The notes beneath the pieces were generated by a model, which saw only the letters and a list, made by a program, of their open reading frames with translations, was not told where the DNA came from and searched no databases. From Candidatus Saccharimonadota bacterium (GTDB taxonomy: Bacteria > Patescibacteriota > Saccharimonadia > Saccharimonadales > Saccharimonadaceae): a DNA stretch of 40,278 nt. This document shows, in pieces, positions 7,908 through 15,839 of the stretch (its first letter is position 1; each line of letters begins with the position of its first letter). Location: NCBI GenBank assembly GCA_017479205.1, contig JAFVCN010000036.1, positions 1-40,278 on the forward strand, written 5' to 3'. The position numbers were made by a program, and so were the translations under genes.

Positions 7908-8708
7908 TAGAAGTAAAAAGATTAAGAGTGTAAGGGCGAGGACGACACGATAATAGCCGAATGCGGAAAGTGCACCTTTTTTCTCTAAGAACTTAATAAC
8001 AAACGTAAGCGCGATCATTCCCGATACAAAGGCGATAAAATTCGATAATAATAGCATCCAGAAGTTTTCTGCGATATAAGCGCGGGAAGTCGAAGAGATT
8101 AGTGATTTTAGGCAAACCCCAATCATAATAGGGATTGAAGCCATAAAGGAATAATTGGCGGAAGCTTTTGAATCCATTCCCATTAATCGGCCGGCTATAA
8201 TCGTTGAACCTGAGCGCGAAACGCCTGGAATAAGAGCGAATGTTTGAGCAAGACCGATTCCAAGAGCGCGAGCGTGAGGTAGTTTTTCTTCGGACTTAAC
8301 GGTCGATAAATGAGGCAACTTATCGACAATGATCATGAGAATCCCTACTATGCCCATAGCAATTCCAATTGTATACATTGAAGCGAAGAAATCGTTACTT
8401 TCGATAAAATTTGAAAGAAGTAGTCCGATAGCTCCAGCTGGAATTGAGGTTAAAAGGAGGTTAATAGCCATGTGCCAATCATGACGAACGAAAATGTCGC
8501 CGATGATTTTTGCAATCCTTTTACGGTAGTAGAATAATAGCGCAATGAGTGTTCCGAAATTAATTAATTCAAGAAAGAGGTGAAAATCTTCTGCGCGACC
8601 TTCACCGAGAAATCTTTGAACGATTTCGAGATGTCCGGATGAAGAAACTGGGATAAATTCTGTAATGCCTTGTGTAAGGCCTAAAACGATTGATTCAAAA
8701 ATATTCAT
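7902..8708 (-). CDS. uppP: undecaprenyl-diphosphate phosphatase UppP (BacA)
   Basis: A 268-aa polytopic membrane protein with the family's two hallmark motifs: GLTQGITEFIPVSSSGH near the N-terminus (residues 10-26, with the catalytic Glu/His) and LIPGVSRSGSTI in the middle. It dephosphorylates undecaprenyl diphosphate to recycle the lipid carrier for peptidoglycan and exported polysaccharides. Length and about eight TM segments match the family. The promoter is TTGACG-17-TATAAT and ends 6 nt before the ATG, so the mRNA is probably leaderless. The gene is divergent from the 8814 gene with overlapping promoters. Confidence 0.96.
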   Translation of the reverse strand: MNIFESIVLGLTQGITEFIPVSSSGHLEIVQRFLGEGRAEDFHLFLELINFGTLIALLFYYRKRIAKIIGDIFVRHDWHMAINLLLTSIPAGAIGLLLSNFIESNDFFASMYTIGIAMGIVGILMIIVDKLPHLSTVKSEEKLPHARALGIGLAQTFALIPGVSRSGSTIIAGRLMGMDSKASANYSFMASIPIMIGVCLKSLISSTSRAYIAENFWMLLLSNFIAFVSGMIALTFVIKFLEKKGALSAFGYYRVVLALTLLIFLLLK

Positions 8709-8714
8709 ACTCTT

Positions 8715-8743
8715 ATTATACTTGTGTTTTGAATCTCCGTCAA
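8715..8743 (-). promoter_or_regulatory. uppP promoter (leaderless)
   Basis: On the minus strand TTGACG (8743-8738), a 17-bp spacer and TATAAT (8720-8715), then 6 nt to the ATG at 8708. Confidence 0.75.
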
Positions 8744-8756
8744 AAAGTTGTATAAT
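8729..8756 (+). promoter_or_regulatory. promoter of the 8814 gene, overlapping the uppP promoter
   Basis: TTGAAT (8729-8734), a 16-bp spacer and TATAAT (8751-8756). It interleaves with the divergent uppP promoter, so the two may compete for polymerase. Confidence 0.6.
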
Positions 8757-8813
8757 TGCCTCAGGTACTCTAGAGATAGGGTTTGCACATTTTAGAAAAA
8801 GGAGGGTTTAGAC

Positions 8814-9284
8814 ATGAAGATCCAGCACGAAAGAAGTAGTGGAGGCTATATTTTTAATAATGGAGATAAGCGGACACACTTTTTATTTCTCTTGAGCGAC
8901 TTGAGTGCTTTTGGGAATCCGGTAAAGAAGCCGATGAAAATTAGGGGTAATTATCGGAAATGCATGAAATTGCTTTTAGGAAATAAAATCAATGAACTGG
9001 AACTCTTTTTAAGCAGCGGAGAATACTTTGAAGTCGAGTCGCCGATTTTGTCGCGAGGGCACACGAAAGAGGAAGTTGAAGAATACAATCTGGCCTCTGG
9101 CGGAGATAAGATGAACGTTGAGCCGGCGAGGCTTTCAATTTCACTTAGAATTCCCCCTGGAGAGGCGATTAAAATCTATTCGATTGAGGAAGGTTTTCAG
9201 GTGTATCTTGTGAATCAAGGTGGCGTCTTCTATGAGAGTAACGATTTTGAGGCTGTCGAAGAAGCAACTGGAGTCTATTTCTGA
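8814..9284 (+). CDS. uncharacterised 156-aa cytoplasmic protein
   Basis: No signal peptide or membrane segment and no recognisable catalytic motif. The protein is a mix of predicted beta-strands with short charged helices; notable segments are GGYIFNNGDKRTHFLFLL at the N-terminus and LSISLRIPPGEAIKIYSI in the second half. A very strong ribosome-binding site (AAGGAGGG) lies at good spacing, and the gene has its own promoter and a clean terminator, so it is a monocistronic and probably well-translated gene. Function unknown. Confidence 0.75.
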   Translation: MKIQHERSSGGYIFNNGDKRTHFLFLLSDLSAFGNPVKKPMKIRGNYRKCMKLLLGNKINELELFLSSGEYFEVESPILSRGHTKEEVEEYNLASGGDKMNVEPARLSISLRIPPGEAIKIYSIEEGFQVYLVNQGGVFYESNDFEAVEEATGVYF

Positions 9285-9298
9285 ATTTTAGCACATTT

Positions 9299-9337
9299 AA
9301 GAGTCTCGTCCGATGGCGGGACTCTTTACTTTTTTTA
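9299..9337 (+). terminator. rho-independent terminator of the 8814 gene
   Basis: AAGAGTCTCG (9299-9308) pairs with CGGGACTCTT (9317-9326); a seven-T run follows at 9331-9337 after TAC. Confidence 0.75.
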
Positions 9338-9352
9338 AAAACCGTGTATAAT
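9325..9352 (+). promoter_or_regulatory. rpsT promoter
   Basis: TTTACT (9325-9330), a 16-bp spacer and TATAAT (9347-9352), partly overlapping the upstream terminator. A leader of about 40 nt carries a GAGGGA ribosome-binding site. Confidence 0.65.
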
Positions 9353-9398
9353 ATATGGAAAGAACAATATTATTTTTAATGATTGAGGGAAGAAATTA

Positions 9399-9824
9399 AT
9401 GCCGATTATTAAATCCGCAAAGAAAGCTGCCCGCCAGGCAGTAAAGCGCACCGCGCACAATAATCAAATCAAGAAATCTATCAAGGCTGCTCTTAAGGCT
9501 TTCAAGGCTAAGCCGACTGCTGAAAATCTATCTAAAGCGCAGTCTGAATATGATAAAGCTGCTAAAAAAGGTTTAATTAAGAAAAATACAGCTTCTCGTC
9601 GCAAAGCTGGCTTAGTTAAAATTGCTAAAGCTGCAAACGTAAAACCAGCTACTGCTAAAAAAGCTGCTAAGTCGGTTGAGAAAGCTCCAGTTGCTAAAAA
9701 AGCTGTTGCTAAAAAGACTACTACAACTAAAGCTACTGCAAAGAAAACTACTGCTAAAACTGCAGCTAAGAAACCAGCAGCTAAAAAGACTACTGCAAAG
9801 AAAACTACTGCTAAAAAAGCTTAA
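9399..9824 (+). CDS. rpsT: 30S ribosomal protein S20 with a histone-like Lys/Ala tail
   Basis: Residues 1 to about 80 are a standard S20 (MPIIKSAKKAARQAVKRTAH..., then KKGLIKKNTASRRKAGL), which binds 16S rRNA early in 30S assembly. Typical S20 is 85-90 aa; this one is 141 aa because of a C-terminal extension of about 60 residues made of AKK, TTAKK and PAAKK units, resembling histone H1 or HU tails. The frame is intact, the codons of the tail are repetitive, and a perfect terminator follows, so the extension is a real part of the gene. Own promoter upstream. Confidence 0.95.
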   Translation: MPIIKSAKKAARQAVKRTAHNNQIKKSIKAALKAFKAKPTAENLSKAQSEYDKAAKKGLIKKNTASRRKAGLVKIAKAANVKPATAKKAAKSVEKAPVAKKAVAKKTTTTKATAKKTTAKTAAKKPAAKKTTAKKTTAKKA

Positions 9825-9830
9825 CGAAAT

Positions 9831-9861
9831 AAATCACCTCTCGAAAACAGAGGTGATTTTT
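9831..9861 (+). terminator. rpsT terminator
   Basis: AAATCACCTCT (9831-9841) and AGAGGTGATTT (9849-9859) form a perfect 11-bp stem, followed by a T run. Confidence 0.92.
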
Positions 9862-9869
9862 GTTATAAT
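9861..9869 (+). promoter_or_regulatory. mutM promoter (extended -10, leaderless)
   Basis: TGT-TATAAT ends at 9869, 6 nt before the ATG at 9876. A weak -35 (TCGAAA, 9841-9846) lies 17 bp upstream, inside the rpsT terminator. Confidence 0.65.
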
Positions 9870-9875
9870 AAAAAT

Positions 9876-10748
9876 ATGCCAGAGTTACCAGAAGTTGAAA
9901 CAATAAAACGAGGTCTTACAGGTTTTATTAAAGGCGCTAGAATTAAGCGTGTTACTGTTTTGTGTGAAAAATCTTTTATTGGCCCAAAGGAAGTTGTTTT
10001 AGATCAGAAGATTAAAGATATTCGTCGTCGCGGAAAAGCATTGCTGATTGATCTTGAAAATGGAATCACGATGATGATACATCTTCGAATGACTGGTCAG
10101 CTAATTTATCGAAATGCTGATGCAAAATCTGATGATGATAATTTTGCTGGCGGACATCCAACAGATAGTTTTTTTACGGAATTGCCGAATAAGCAGACTC
10201 GAGTAATTTTTGAACTGGACGGAGGAACTCTTTATTTTAATGATCAGCGTAAATTTGGTTTTGTAAAATTGATTGAAACGGGCGAAGTTGAAAATGATAA
10301 ATTTATTAAAACGCTTGCAAAAGAACCTTGGGATTTAACGGTTGAAGAATTTAAAGAGAACTTGATGCATCATAAATCAGCTCCGATTAAAGCGACAATT
10401 TTAGATCAGAAAGTGATTGCTGGGGTGGGGAATATTTATGCTGATGAATCGTTATTTTATGCTAAAGTCCATCCGAATCGTCTAACTGGTAGCTTAACTG
10501 ATGCAGAAATTGAGAAATTGCTTGAAGGCGCGAGAAAAACTATGCAGGCGTCGATTGATTCTGGTGGCTCAACTATGAAAACCTATGTTAAGGCGGATGG
10601 AACGAAGGGGGATTATTTAAGGCTTTTTGCGAAGGTTTTTCGTAGAGAGGGCGAACCTTGTACGGAATGTGGAACTGAAATTATTAAAATTAGGGTTGCT
10701 GGCAGGGGAACTCATGTGTGTCCGAAATGCCAAAAGGAGCTAAAATGA
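9876..10748 (+). CDS. mutM: formamidopyrimidine-DNA glycosylase (Fpg/MutM)
   Basis: A 290-aa base-excision repair enzyme that removes 8-oxoguanine and formamidopyrimidines and nicks the abasic site. The catalytic N-terminus PELPEVETIKRGL is intact (Pro2 and Glu3 after Met removal numbering), as are the RRRGKALLIDL lysine, the helix-two-turn-helix GVGNIYADESLFYAKVHP and the C-terminal zinc finger (CTECGTE ... CPKC). Its TGA overlaps the ATG of holA (ATGA), so the two genes form an operon and are translationally coupled. The short region 10130-10170 is an Asp/Asn-rich insertion between strands. Confidence 0.97.
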   Translation: MPELPEVETIKRGLTGFIKGARIKRVTVLCEKSFIGPKEVVLDQKIKDIRRRGKALLIDLENGITMMIHLRMTGQLIYRNADAKSDDDNFAGGHPTDSFFTELPNKQTRVIFELDGGTLYFNDQRKFGFVKLIETGEVENDKFIKTLAKEPWDLTVEEFKENLMHHKSAPIKATILDQKVIAGVGNIYADESLFYAKVHPNRLTGSLTDAEIEKLLEGARKTMQASIDSGGSTMKTYVKADGTKGDYLRLFAKVFRREGEPCTECGTEIIKIRVAGRGTHVCPKCQKELK

Positions 10749-11374
10749 TTCATCTTTATTTCGGAGAGAATCGTCTTGAGACTGAAAAAGAAGCGAAAAA
10801 AGTTCTCGGAGAAGGTTATGAGAGCGTTGATGCCGAGAACTTAGAGGTGACGGATTTGCCGACATTATTTCTTGGAGCTTCACTTTTTGACGAAAACAGA
10901 AAAATCTTGATTAAAGGTCTAGCGGAGAGGAAAGAACTTTTTGATGAACTCGAAAAATATCTTGATACAGAACATGAGGTTGTGGTTCTGGAAAACAAGA
11001 TTAATGGTAACTGGACTAGCTTGAAGAATCTGAAAAAATGTAAAGACATTGAACTGAGAGAATTTAAGCCTTTAGAAACGAAAGATCGATTTTTGAGTTT
11101 TAATATTTATTCTACGGCGCTTTCTAACCCTGAGAAAGCGGTAAAAATGCTGCGCGAAAATAAGGAAACTGAAGATCCGTACGCTTGTGTCGGGGCTTGG
11201 ACAACGCAAGCTCTAAAAAACCTAAAAGCTAATCCGAATTCAAAACGAAATAGGGAGATTATGAAGGAACTAGCAAGGATTGATATGCTTTTAAAAACAA
11301 CTAAATTTTCCGAAGAACCTTGGATTGTCCTAGAAACCTTCTTGTTAAAATTAAAAAACTTGCAAAACCTTTGA
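10745..11374 (+). CDS. holA: DNA polymerase III delta subunit-like protein
   Basis: A 209-aa protein. The start at 10745 is chosen because AGGAG lies 7-8 nt upstream and the ATG overlaps the mutM stop as ATGA. The protein begins MIHLYFGENRL, in place of the usual 'xxYllyGeExfl' start of HolA. It then has a segment with SLFDENRKILIKGL (the conserved 'slF..kklvvl' strand) and a C-terminal helical domain ending DMLLKTTKFSEEPWIVLETF, resembling the 'D..lK....dp...le.l' ending of delta subunits. It is clearly shorter than E. coli HolA (343 aa). If correct, it loads the sliding clamp in the clamp-loader complex. Assignment is by pattern and moderate. Confidence 0.6.
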   Translation: MIHLYFGENRLETEKEAKKVLGEGYESVDAENLEVTDLPTLFLGASLFDENRKILIKGLAERKELFDELEKYLDTEHEVVVLENKINGNWTSLKNLKKCKDIELREFKPLETKDRFLSFNIYSTALSNPEKAVKMLRENKETEDPYACVGAWTTQALKNLKANPNSKRNREIMKELARIDMLLKTTKFSEEPWIVLETFLLKLKNLQNL

Positions 11375-11399
11375 TATTATGCTAATGTTAAAGTATAAA
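11371..11399 (+). promoter_or_regulatory. promoter of the DHH-like gene
   Basis: TTGATA (11371-11376, overlapping the holA stop), a 17-bp spacer and TATAAA (11394-11399). Right after it the octamer GGTCAAAA occurs twice with an 11-bp period (11401-11408, 11412-11419), which is possibly an operator. Confidence 0.65.
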
Positions 11400-11424
11400 A
11401 GGTCAAAAATAGGTCAAAATAAAC

Positions 11425-13284
11425 ATGCCGAAAGATAATGATAATCAGACTAGTCTAGGTGGAGCACCTAAAGATGGTGCGTTTGCTGCTAGTGCAAGCG
11501 TTCCGGTTGAAGAAAAACCAAAGACTACGCTTGAGCAGTTAGGAAATGTTACGAAGAAAGTTGCAGACAAAATTAAAGCTTGTGAAAATATTTTGGTCGC
11601 GCTTTCAAAAGATCCAGATGTTGATGAAATCTCGGCGGCGATTGGCTTAACGATGATTTTGAATAAACTAGGCAAGCATGTTACGGCGATTTATTCTGGA
11701 GAAACTCCGAATACGCTTGAATTTTTGAAACCTGAAGATACTTTTGAAAAAGATACAAATTCGCTTCAAGATTTTATTATTGCACTAAATAAGGATAAGG
11801 CTGACCATCTTCGTTATAAAATTGAGGGCGATTATGTTAAGGTATATATTACCCCGTATAAGACGACAATTACCGATAAAGATCTAGAGTTTTCACAGGG
11901 TGATTTTAATGTCGATTTAGTAATTTCGATTGATGTTGAATCAGGGGAAGCAATAGATGATGCGCTTTCGGAATATGGTCGAATTATGCATGATGCGACA
12001 GCGATTAATATTACGACTAATGCGGCTGGACGTTTTGCGGAACTTGAATGGAGTGATCCGTCAATGTCTTCGTGTTGTGAAATGATTGCACTACTTGCGG
12101 ACGAACTGGGCTATAAAGAGTTTGAACAGCCAGTTGCGACGGCGCTTCTAACGGGTATCGTGGCGGCAACAGACAGGTTCTCAAATGCTCGTACGACTTC
12201 CGAAACAATGGCTTTGTCTTCAAGATTAATGCAGGCTGGTGCGGATCAACAATTGATTTCGACTAATATTATGAAACCAGCAAAAGCACCTAAAGTTGAA
12301 GAAGCTCCGGCTGAACCAGATAATGATTCTAAAGAAGAAGCTCCTTCTGATACGTTGGTTGTACAGGCTGAAACTTCTGAAGCGGAGACTTCGGTTGAAG
12401 AAGCTCCGGCCGAACCGTTAATTCCAGAGCCGACACTAGCGGTACCAGCAACTCCTGAAGTGCCGGTGGCTATGCAAGTACCTGAAGCGCCTGCGGTTCC
12501 TCCTGAAGTGCCAGTTGCGCAAGCACCGGTAACTCCTGCACCAGTTGAGGCTACTGCGCCAATTCCAGCTATGCCTGAAGTACCTGCTGTGCCAGCTGTT
12601 GAAGCTCCTGAAATGCCGGTTGCTCCGGTTGTTGAAGCGCCGACTGTTCCTGAAGCTCCTGTGCCAGTTGCTCCTGTAGTTCCTGAGACGCCAGAAAATA
12701 GTACGTTTGTTTTGCCGGGACAGCCTTCAGCAGATGATGTGCAAGCGGCGATGAATGAGATTTTAAACCCAGTTTCGACAGCTGATGCGATTGCGGCGGC
12801 TGATGCAACGGCGCCGATTCCGGCTATGCCTGAAGCGTCGGTAACTCCAGTTACTCCAGAAGTTTCTGCTGCTCCTGTTGCGCCGGTAGCACCAGAAGCA
12901 CCTGCGGCTCCAGTTGCTCCTGTGGTTCCTGCTGCTCCTGCAGTGCCTGAAGCTCCAACTACTCCTCAAATTATTTCTCAGGGTGCAGTGATTGAACAAA
13001 ATGTAGCTGAGCCAATTCAAGAGGAGCCGGACTATGGCTCGATGATCGACCAGGCTTTAACGGAGGCGATGAATCCGGTGGCAAATCCGGCTATGTCTGC
13101 TGCGCCGACTGTGCCAGAACAAGCTCCTGAAGCTGCTACGATTCCAAATCTTCAATATATTGATCCAAATGCAACTCCAGCGGCGATGATGAACCCACAG
13201 CCGATTGCTGAACAATCTGAAATTAACCTTCCTCCAGCGCCAACACCAAATGTTGATACGACTGCTTTTCAGATTCCAAAATAA
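11425..13284 (+). CDS. degenerate DHH-family (NrnA-like) protein with a long Pro/Ala/Val/Glu tail
   Basis: Residues about 35-282 follow the fold of NrnA-type DHH phosphoesterases: LSKDPDVDEISAAIGL for the first Asp motif, VDLVISIDVES for the second, and TALLTGIVAATDRFSNARTT for the last. The signature itself is altered: where IDHHxTN is expected the sequence reads INITTN, the first motif lacks its His, and the GIxxDTGxF motif reads GIVAATDRF. The metal site is therefore probably lost and the domain may bind rather than cleave nucleotides. Residues about 285-619 are low-complexity, dominated by PVAPVVPEAP-like repeats, with a final Asn/Pro/Gln-rich end. Likely cytoplasmic; no signal or TM segment. 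Function unknown. Confidence 0.8.
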   Translation: MPKDNDNQTSLGGAPKDGAFAASASVPVEEKPKTTLEQLGNVTKKVADKIKACENILVALSKDPDVDEISAAIGLTMILNKLGKHVTAIYSGETPNTLEFLKPEDTFEKDTNSLQDFIIALNKDKADHLRYKIEGDYVKVYITPYKTTITDKDLEFSQGDFNVDLVISIDVESGEAIDDALSEYGRIMHDATAINITTNAAGRFAELEWSDPSMSSCCEMIALLADELGYKEFEQPVATALLTGIVAATDRFSNARTTSETMALSSRLMQAGADQQLISTNIMKPAKAPKVEEAPAEPDNDSKEEAPSDTLVVQAETSEAETSVEEAPAEPLIPEPTLAVPATPEVPVAMQVPEAPAVPPEVPVAQAPVTPAPVEATAPIPAMPEVPAVPAVEAPEMPVAPVVEAPTVPEAPVPVAPVVPETPENSTFVLPGQPSADDVQAAMNEILNPVSTADAIAAADATAPIPAMPEASVTPVTPEVSAAPVAPVAPEAPAAPVAPVVPAAPAVPEAPTTPQIISQGAVIEQNVAEPIQEEPDYGSMIDQALTEAMNPVANPAMSAAPTVPEQAPEAATIPNLQYIDPNATPAAMMNPQPIAEQSEINLPPAPTPNVDTTAFQIPK

Positions 13285-13286
13285 CC

Positions 13287-13315
13287 TCGAAAAAACCTCT
13301 AATATCTGATATACT
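13287..13315 (+). promoter_or_regulatory. tmk-ung promoter
   Basis: TCGAAA (13287-13292), a 17-bp spacer and TATACT (13310-13315) with TGA in front (extended -10). A short leader with an AGAGGT ribosome-binding site follows. Confidence 0.6.
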
Positions 13316-13338
13316 ATACCTATAAATAAGAGGTAGAT

Positions 13339-13950
13339 ATGCATATTGTTATTGAGGGTCAGGATGCGACTGGAAAAGATACTCAAGCTAAACTATTAGC
13401 GGAGTATTTTGAATCTCAGGGGAAGAAAGTTGTTCATTATGCGGAATCTGGGACGGCGAGTGAGGATCCATTTATTGCGGAGATTGCAAAGTTGAATTAT
13501 GGTTCTAGTCAGGATATTGACCATAGGACTCGGGTATTATTATATCTTGTAAATCGTTATGAACAATGGCGAAAATTAGCGGAGCCAGCGCTTAAAAATG
13601 GCGATATTGTAATTACAACTAGAAGCTGGTTTTCGACTTTAATTTATGAGGGGTATGCTGGCGGAGTCTCGAAAAGTTTAATTCGAAAAATTCATAAAAC
13701 AGTGATGCCGGAAGTCTATTTTCATCCGGATAAACAGGTTATTTTAGTACTTTCTGATAAAGATCGAGAAAAAAGGTTGAAAACGCAGGGAAGAAACCAG
13801 GAAGTTTGGAAATCTCAGCCGGATTCGTTCCAGGCTAAAGTAAATTCGGCATATCTGAAAGTTGCGGACGAATATAATGTTCCAACCCTGAATGCGGCTG
13901 GTACGATTGAGGAAGTTTTTGAAAAATTAAAGAAACTGTTTGAGATTTAA
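13339..13950 (+). CDS. tmk: thymidylate kinase
   Basis: A 203-aa P-loop kinase that phosphorylates dTMP to dTDP. The P-loop is GQDATGKDTQ (residues 7-16), a slightly unusual form of GxDGxGKT. VIEGQDATGKDTQAKLLAEYF, the DR-type region TTRSWFSTLIYEGY and the LID-like segment DREKRLKTQGRNQE follow in the expected order. It has its own promoter and precedes ung by one base, so DNA-precursor synthesis and uracil repair are co-transcribed. Confidence 0.9.
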   Translation: MHIVIEGQDATGKDTQAKLLAEYFESQGKKVVHYAESGTASEDPFIAEIAKLNYGSSQDIDHRTRVLLYLVNRYEQWRKLAEPALKNGDIVITTRSWFSTLIYEGYAGGVSKSLIRKIHKTVMPEVYFHPDKQVILVLSDKDREKRLKTQGRNQEVWKSQPDSFQAKVNSAYLKVADEYNVPTLNAAGTIEEVFEKLKKLFEI

Positions 13951-13951
13951 A

Positions 13952-14602
13952 ATGCATGAAAGTTGGAAGCCGTTTTTAGATTCTGAATTTTCGAAGCCAT
14001 ATTTTAAGGAGCTGTCAAAATTCTTGCACGAAGAATATGCGCATAAAACGATTTTTCCGCCGAAGCAAGCGGTTTTTCGAGCCTTTTCGACAGATTTGAA
14101 TGAAGTAAAAGTCGTAATTCTAGGTCAAGACCCTTATCATACTCCTGGCGTAGCGGATGGTTTAGCTTTTTCGATTTCAAATAAATCAGATTATATGCCG
14201 CCGAGTTTGGTAAATATTTACAAAGAAATTGATAATGATATAGGTGCACATGTTAATCGAACTGGCGACCTTTCTAGCTGGCAAAAACAAGGGGTTCTGC
14301 TTTTAAATAATGTTTTAACGGTAGAGGCGCATAAAGCCGGTTCGCATCGAGGAAAGGGATGGGAGGAATTTACTGAGGCGACGATTAAATATCTAAACGA
14401 TACTAGAGAGAATTTAGTCTTTATCCTTTGGGGGCGAGATGCTCGTTCGAAAAAAGCACTGATTGATTCAAGTAAACATTTAATTTTAGAATCGGCGCAT
14501 CCATCTCCGCTTTCGGCTTATAATGGATTTTTTGGTTCGAAACCATTTTCGAAATGTAATGAATACCTAAATGCACATGGTAAAATTCCAATCCTTTTTT
14601 AA
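13952..14602 (+). CDS. ung: uracil-DNA glycosylase, family 1
   Basis: A 216-aa enzyme that excises uracil from DNA. The water-activating motif VVILGQDPYHTPGVADGLAFS (catalytic Asp60), the LLLNNVLTVE region, FILWGRDARSKK and the DNA-intercalation loop HPSPLSAYNGFFG are all present. The start at 13952 is preferred over an in-frame TTG at 13940 because that lies inside tmk; the ATG begins one base after the tmk stop. Coupled to tmk. Confidence 0.97.
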   Translation: MHESWKPFLDSEFSKPYFKELSKFLHEEYAHKTIFPPKQAVFRAFSTDLNEVKVVILGQDPYHTPGVADGLAFSISNKSDYMPPSLVNIYKEIDNDIGAHVNRTGDLSSWQKQGVLLLNNVLTVEAHKAGSHRGKGWEEFTEATIKYLNDTRENLVFILWGRDARSKKALIDSSKHLILESAHPSPLSAYNGFFGSKPFSKCNEYLNAHGKIPILF

Positions 14603-14617
14603 ATAAACATAAACATC

Positions 14618-14647
14618 TTGATTTTTCTAAAAAGCTTGTGCTATAAT
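14618..14647 (+). promoter_or_regulatory. promoter of the secreted beta-rich protein
   Basis: TTGATT (14618-14623), an 18-bp spacer and TATAAT (14642-14647). Confidence 0.6.
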
Positions 14648-14677
14648 GATTATTGTAAAGTATATTCCACAGATTTT

Positions 14678-15283
14678 ATGAAAACTAACGAAATAAAAAT
14701 GGGTGTTGATGTGAGGGAGATCGTCCTTACGGCGGGAACTTTTTTGAGTTTTCTGCTTCTCGGGATGCTCGTTTTTTCGTTTTTCTCTCCAGCTATAAAA
14801 ACAAATGCGGCGAATTACGATACGGTTCATGTATCGGCAACAATTAATCCAGTTCTGTCAGTAGCAGTTTCTTCGGGAACGGTTAGTCTAGGAACAGTTA
14901 ATCCGAATGCGGACGGCGTCTTTAGTTCAGCTAGTGAAGTTGTTACAGTAACAACAAATGACACTGCTGGCTATAAACTTTATATTGCGGCTAATACTTC
15001 TGACGTTAACTTAACTAGCGCAACGACTGATACTCCGATTGCGCCTTGTGCTGCTGGTGCGACTTCCGCAACTATGGTAAAAGACCATTGGGGATATTCG
15101 ATTAATTCCGGATCGACTTATCAGCCGATTACGACTAGTAATGTCCAGATTAAGAACTGGAGCGGTATAGCTGGTGGTACGACAGATTCGCCGTTAACTG
15201 TATATTTTGGAGCTAAAATTTCTACTGCTACAAAAGCTGGTACTTATTCAAACGTAGTTAAATTTACTGGTATTGTTAATTAA
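14678..15283 (+). CDS. secreted/anchored beta-sandwich surface protein
   Basis: The 201-aa reading uses the ATG at 14678, the first ATG downstream of the predicted transcription start; an internal ATG at 14699 is possible, and neither has a clear ribosome-binding site. An N-terminal hydrophobic segment (about residues 13-37) ends at KTNAANYDTV, which looks like a signal peptide or anchor. The rest is Thr/Ser/Val/Asn-rich with alternating strands: VHVSATINPVLSVAVS, VTVTTNDTAGYKLYIAA and TYSNVVKFTGIVN. The layout resembles WxL/fimbrial-like single-domain surface proteins, but no signature is present. There is one Cys. A terminator directly follows. Confidence 0.78.
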   Translation: MKTNEIKMGVDVREIVLTAGTFLSFLLLGMLVFSFFSPAIKTNAANYDTVHVSATINPVLSVAVSSGTVSLGTVNPNADGVFSSASEVVTVTTNDTAGYKLYIAANTSDVNLTSATTDTPIAPCAAGATSATMVKDHWGYSINSGSTYQPITTSNVQIKNWSGIAGGTTDSPLTVYFGAKISTATKAGTYSNVVKFTGIVN

Positions 15284-15290
15284 GTTAATA

Positions 15291-15322
15291 AATAAGTTCG
15301 AGAAATATCGAACTTATTTTTT
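15291..15322 (+). terminator. terminator of the 14678 gene
   Basis: AATAAGTTCG (15291-15300) pairs with CGAACTTATT (15309-15318), followed by TTTT. Confidence 0.88.
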
Positions 15323-15331
15323 ATTAAAGAA

Positions 15332-15781
15332 TTATACTTCTCGATAGAAGAGAATATCAAAGTAGGCGGATAAGACGCCGGCTAACATAATGATTCCTTT
15401 GTATTTTGCGATGAAGTCGACGATGTTCTTTCCGATTGCATCAAATGGAGCGAAGTAGTTAATGCACCAAGCGCAAAGCGATACGAGTAGAGCTGAAAAG
15501 AGCAGCGCTTCGATAAGGCGCAAGATTCCAAAAAGTCCGCCGCGAGATGAACGTAAATATAAAAGTAGCGGTAAACCTAAAACCAAGATTAGAAAAACGA
15601 TAACTTCTAGGAGGGTTTTAGGAACGTCATGAACAACGTTTAAAAGTCCATTTACGACATCTGTGCCGAAAGTATCATAAACTGTTACGCCAGCAATTAC
15701 TGCAAGATGCGCAGGCCCAACGTGTTTCTTCAGGACGAAGAAAAGGGCGAATAAGATAGCCAATGCAGCAATAATAATCAT
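15332..15781 (-). CDS. uncharacterised small integral membrane protein
   Basis: A 149-aa protein with about four hydrophobic segments (about residues 1-17, 24-48, 58-77, 87-108, and a weaker one near 128-145). A short basic loop SSRGG follows the third segment. A CvpA-like fold is conceivable but no family motif is seen. It is transcribed from an extended -10 box (TGG-TAAAAT) ending 6 nt before the ATG; the upstream rimB-rimK operon ends in a terminator just before that promoter. Confidence 0.7.
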   Translation of the reverse strand: MIIIAALAILFALFFVLKKHVGPAHLAVIAGVTVYDTFGTDVVNGLLNVVHDVPKTLLEVIVFLILVLGLPLLLYLRSSRGGLFGILRLIEALLFSALLVSLCAWCINYFAPFDAIGKNIVDFIAKYKGIIMLAGVLSAYFDILFYREV

Positions 15782-15787
15782 AAGCTT

Positions 15788-15796
15788 ATTTTACCA
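15788..15796 (-). promoter_or_regulatory. extended -10 promoter, leaderless start of the 15332-15781 gene
   Basis: Minus strand TGG-TAAAAT, then 6 nt to the ATG at 15781. Confidence 0.55.
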
Positions 15797-15800
15797 CAAA

Positions 15801-15830
15801 AACCTCTCGAATGAAATCATCCGAGAGGTT
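15801..15830 (-). terminator. terminator of rimB-rimK
   Basis: AACCTCTCG (15801-15809) and CGAGAGGTT (15822-15830) form the stem; on the minus strand it is followed by TTTTTG. Confidence 0.85.
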
Positions 15831-15839
15831 ATAAACTTT

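Noticed and set aside
12017-13386. Several minus-strand ORFs across the Pro/Ala/Val tail region
   Set aside because: The repetitive coding strand keeps antisense frames open; their products are Gln/Leu- or Arg/Ser-rich artefacts.
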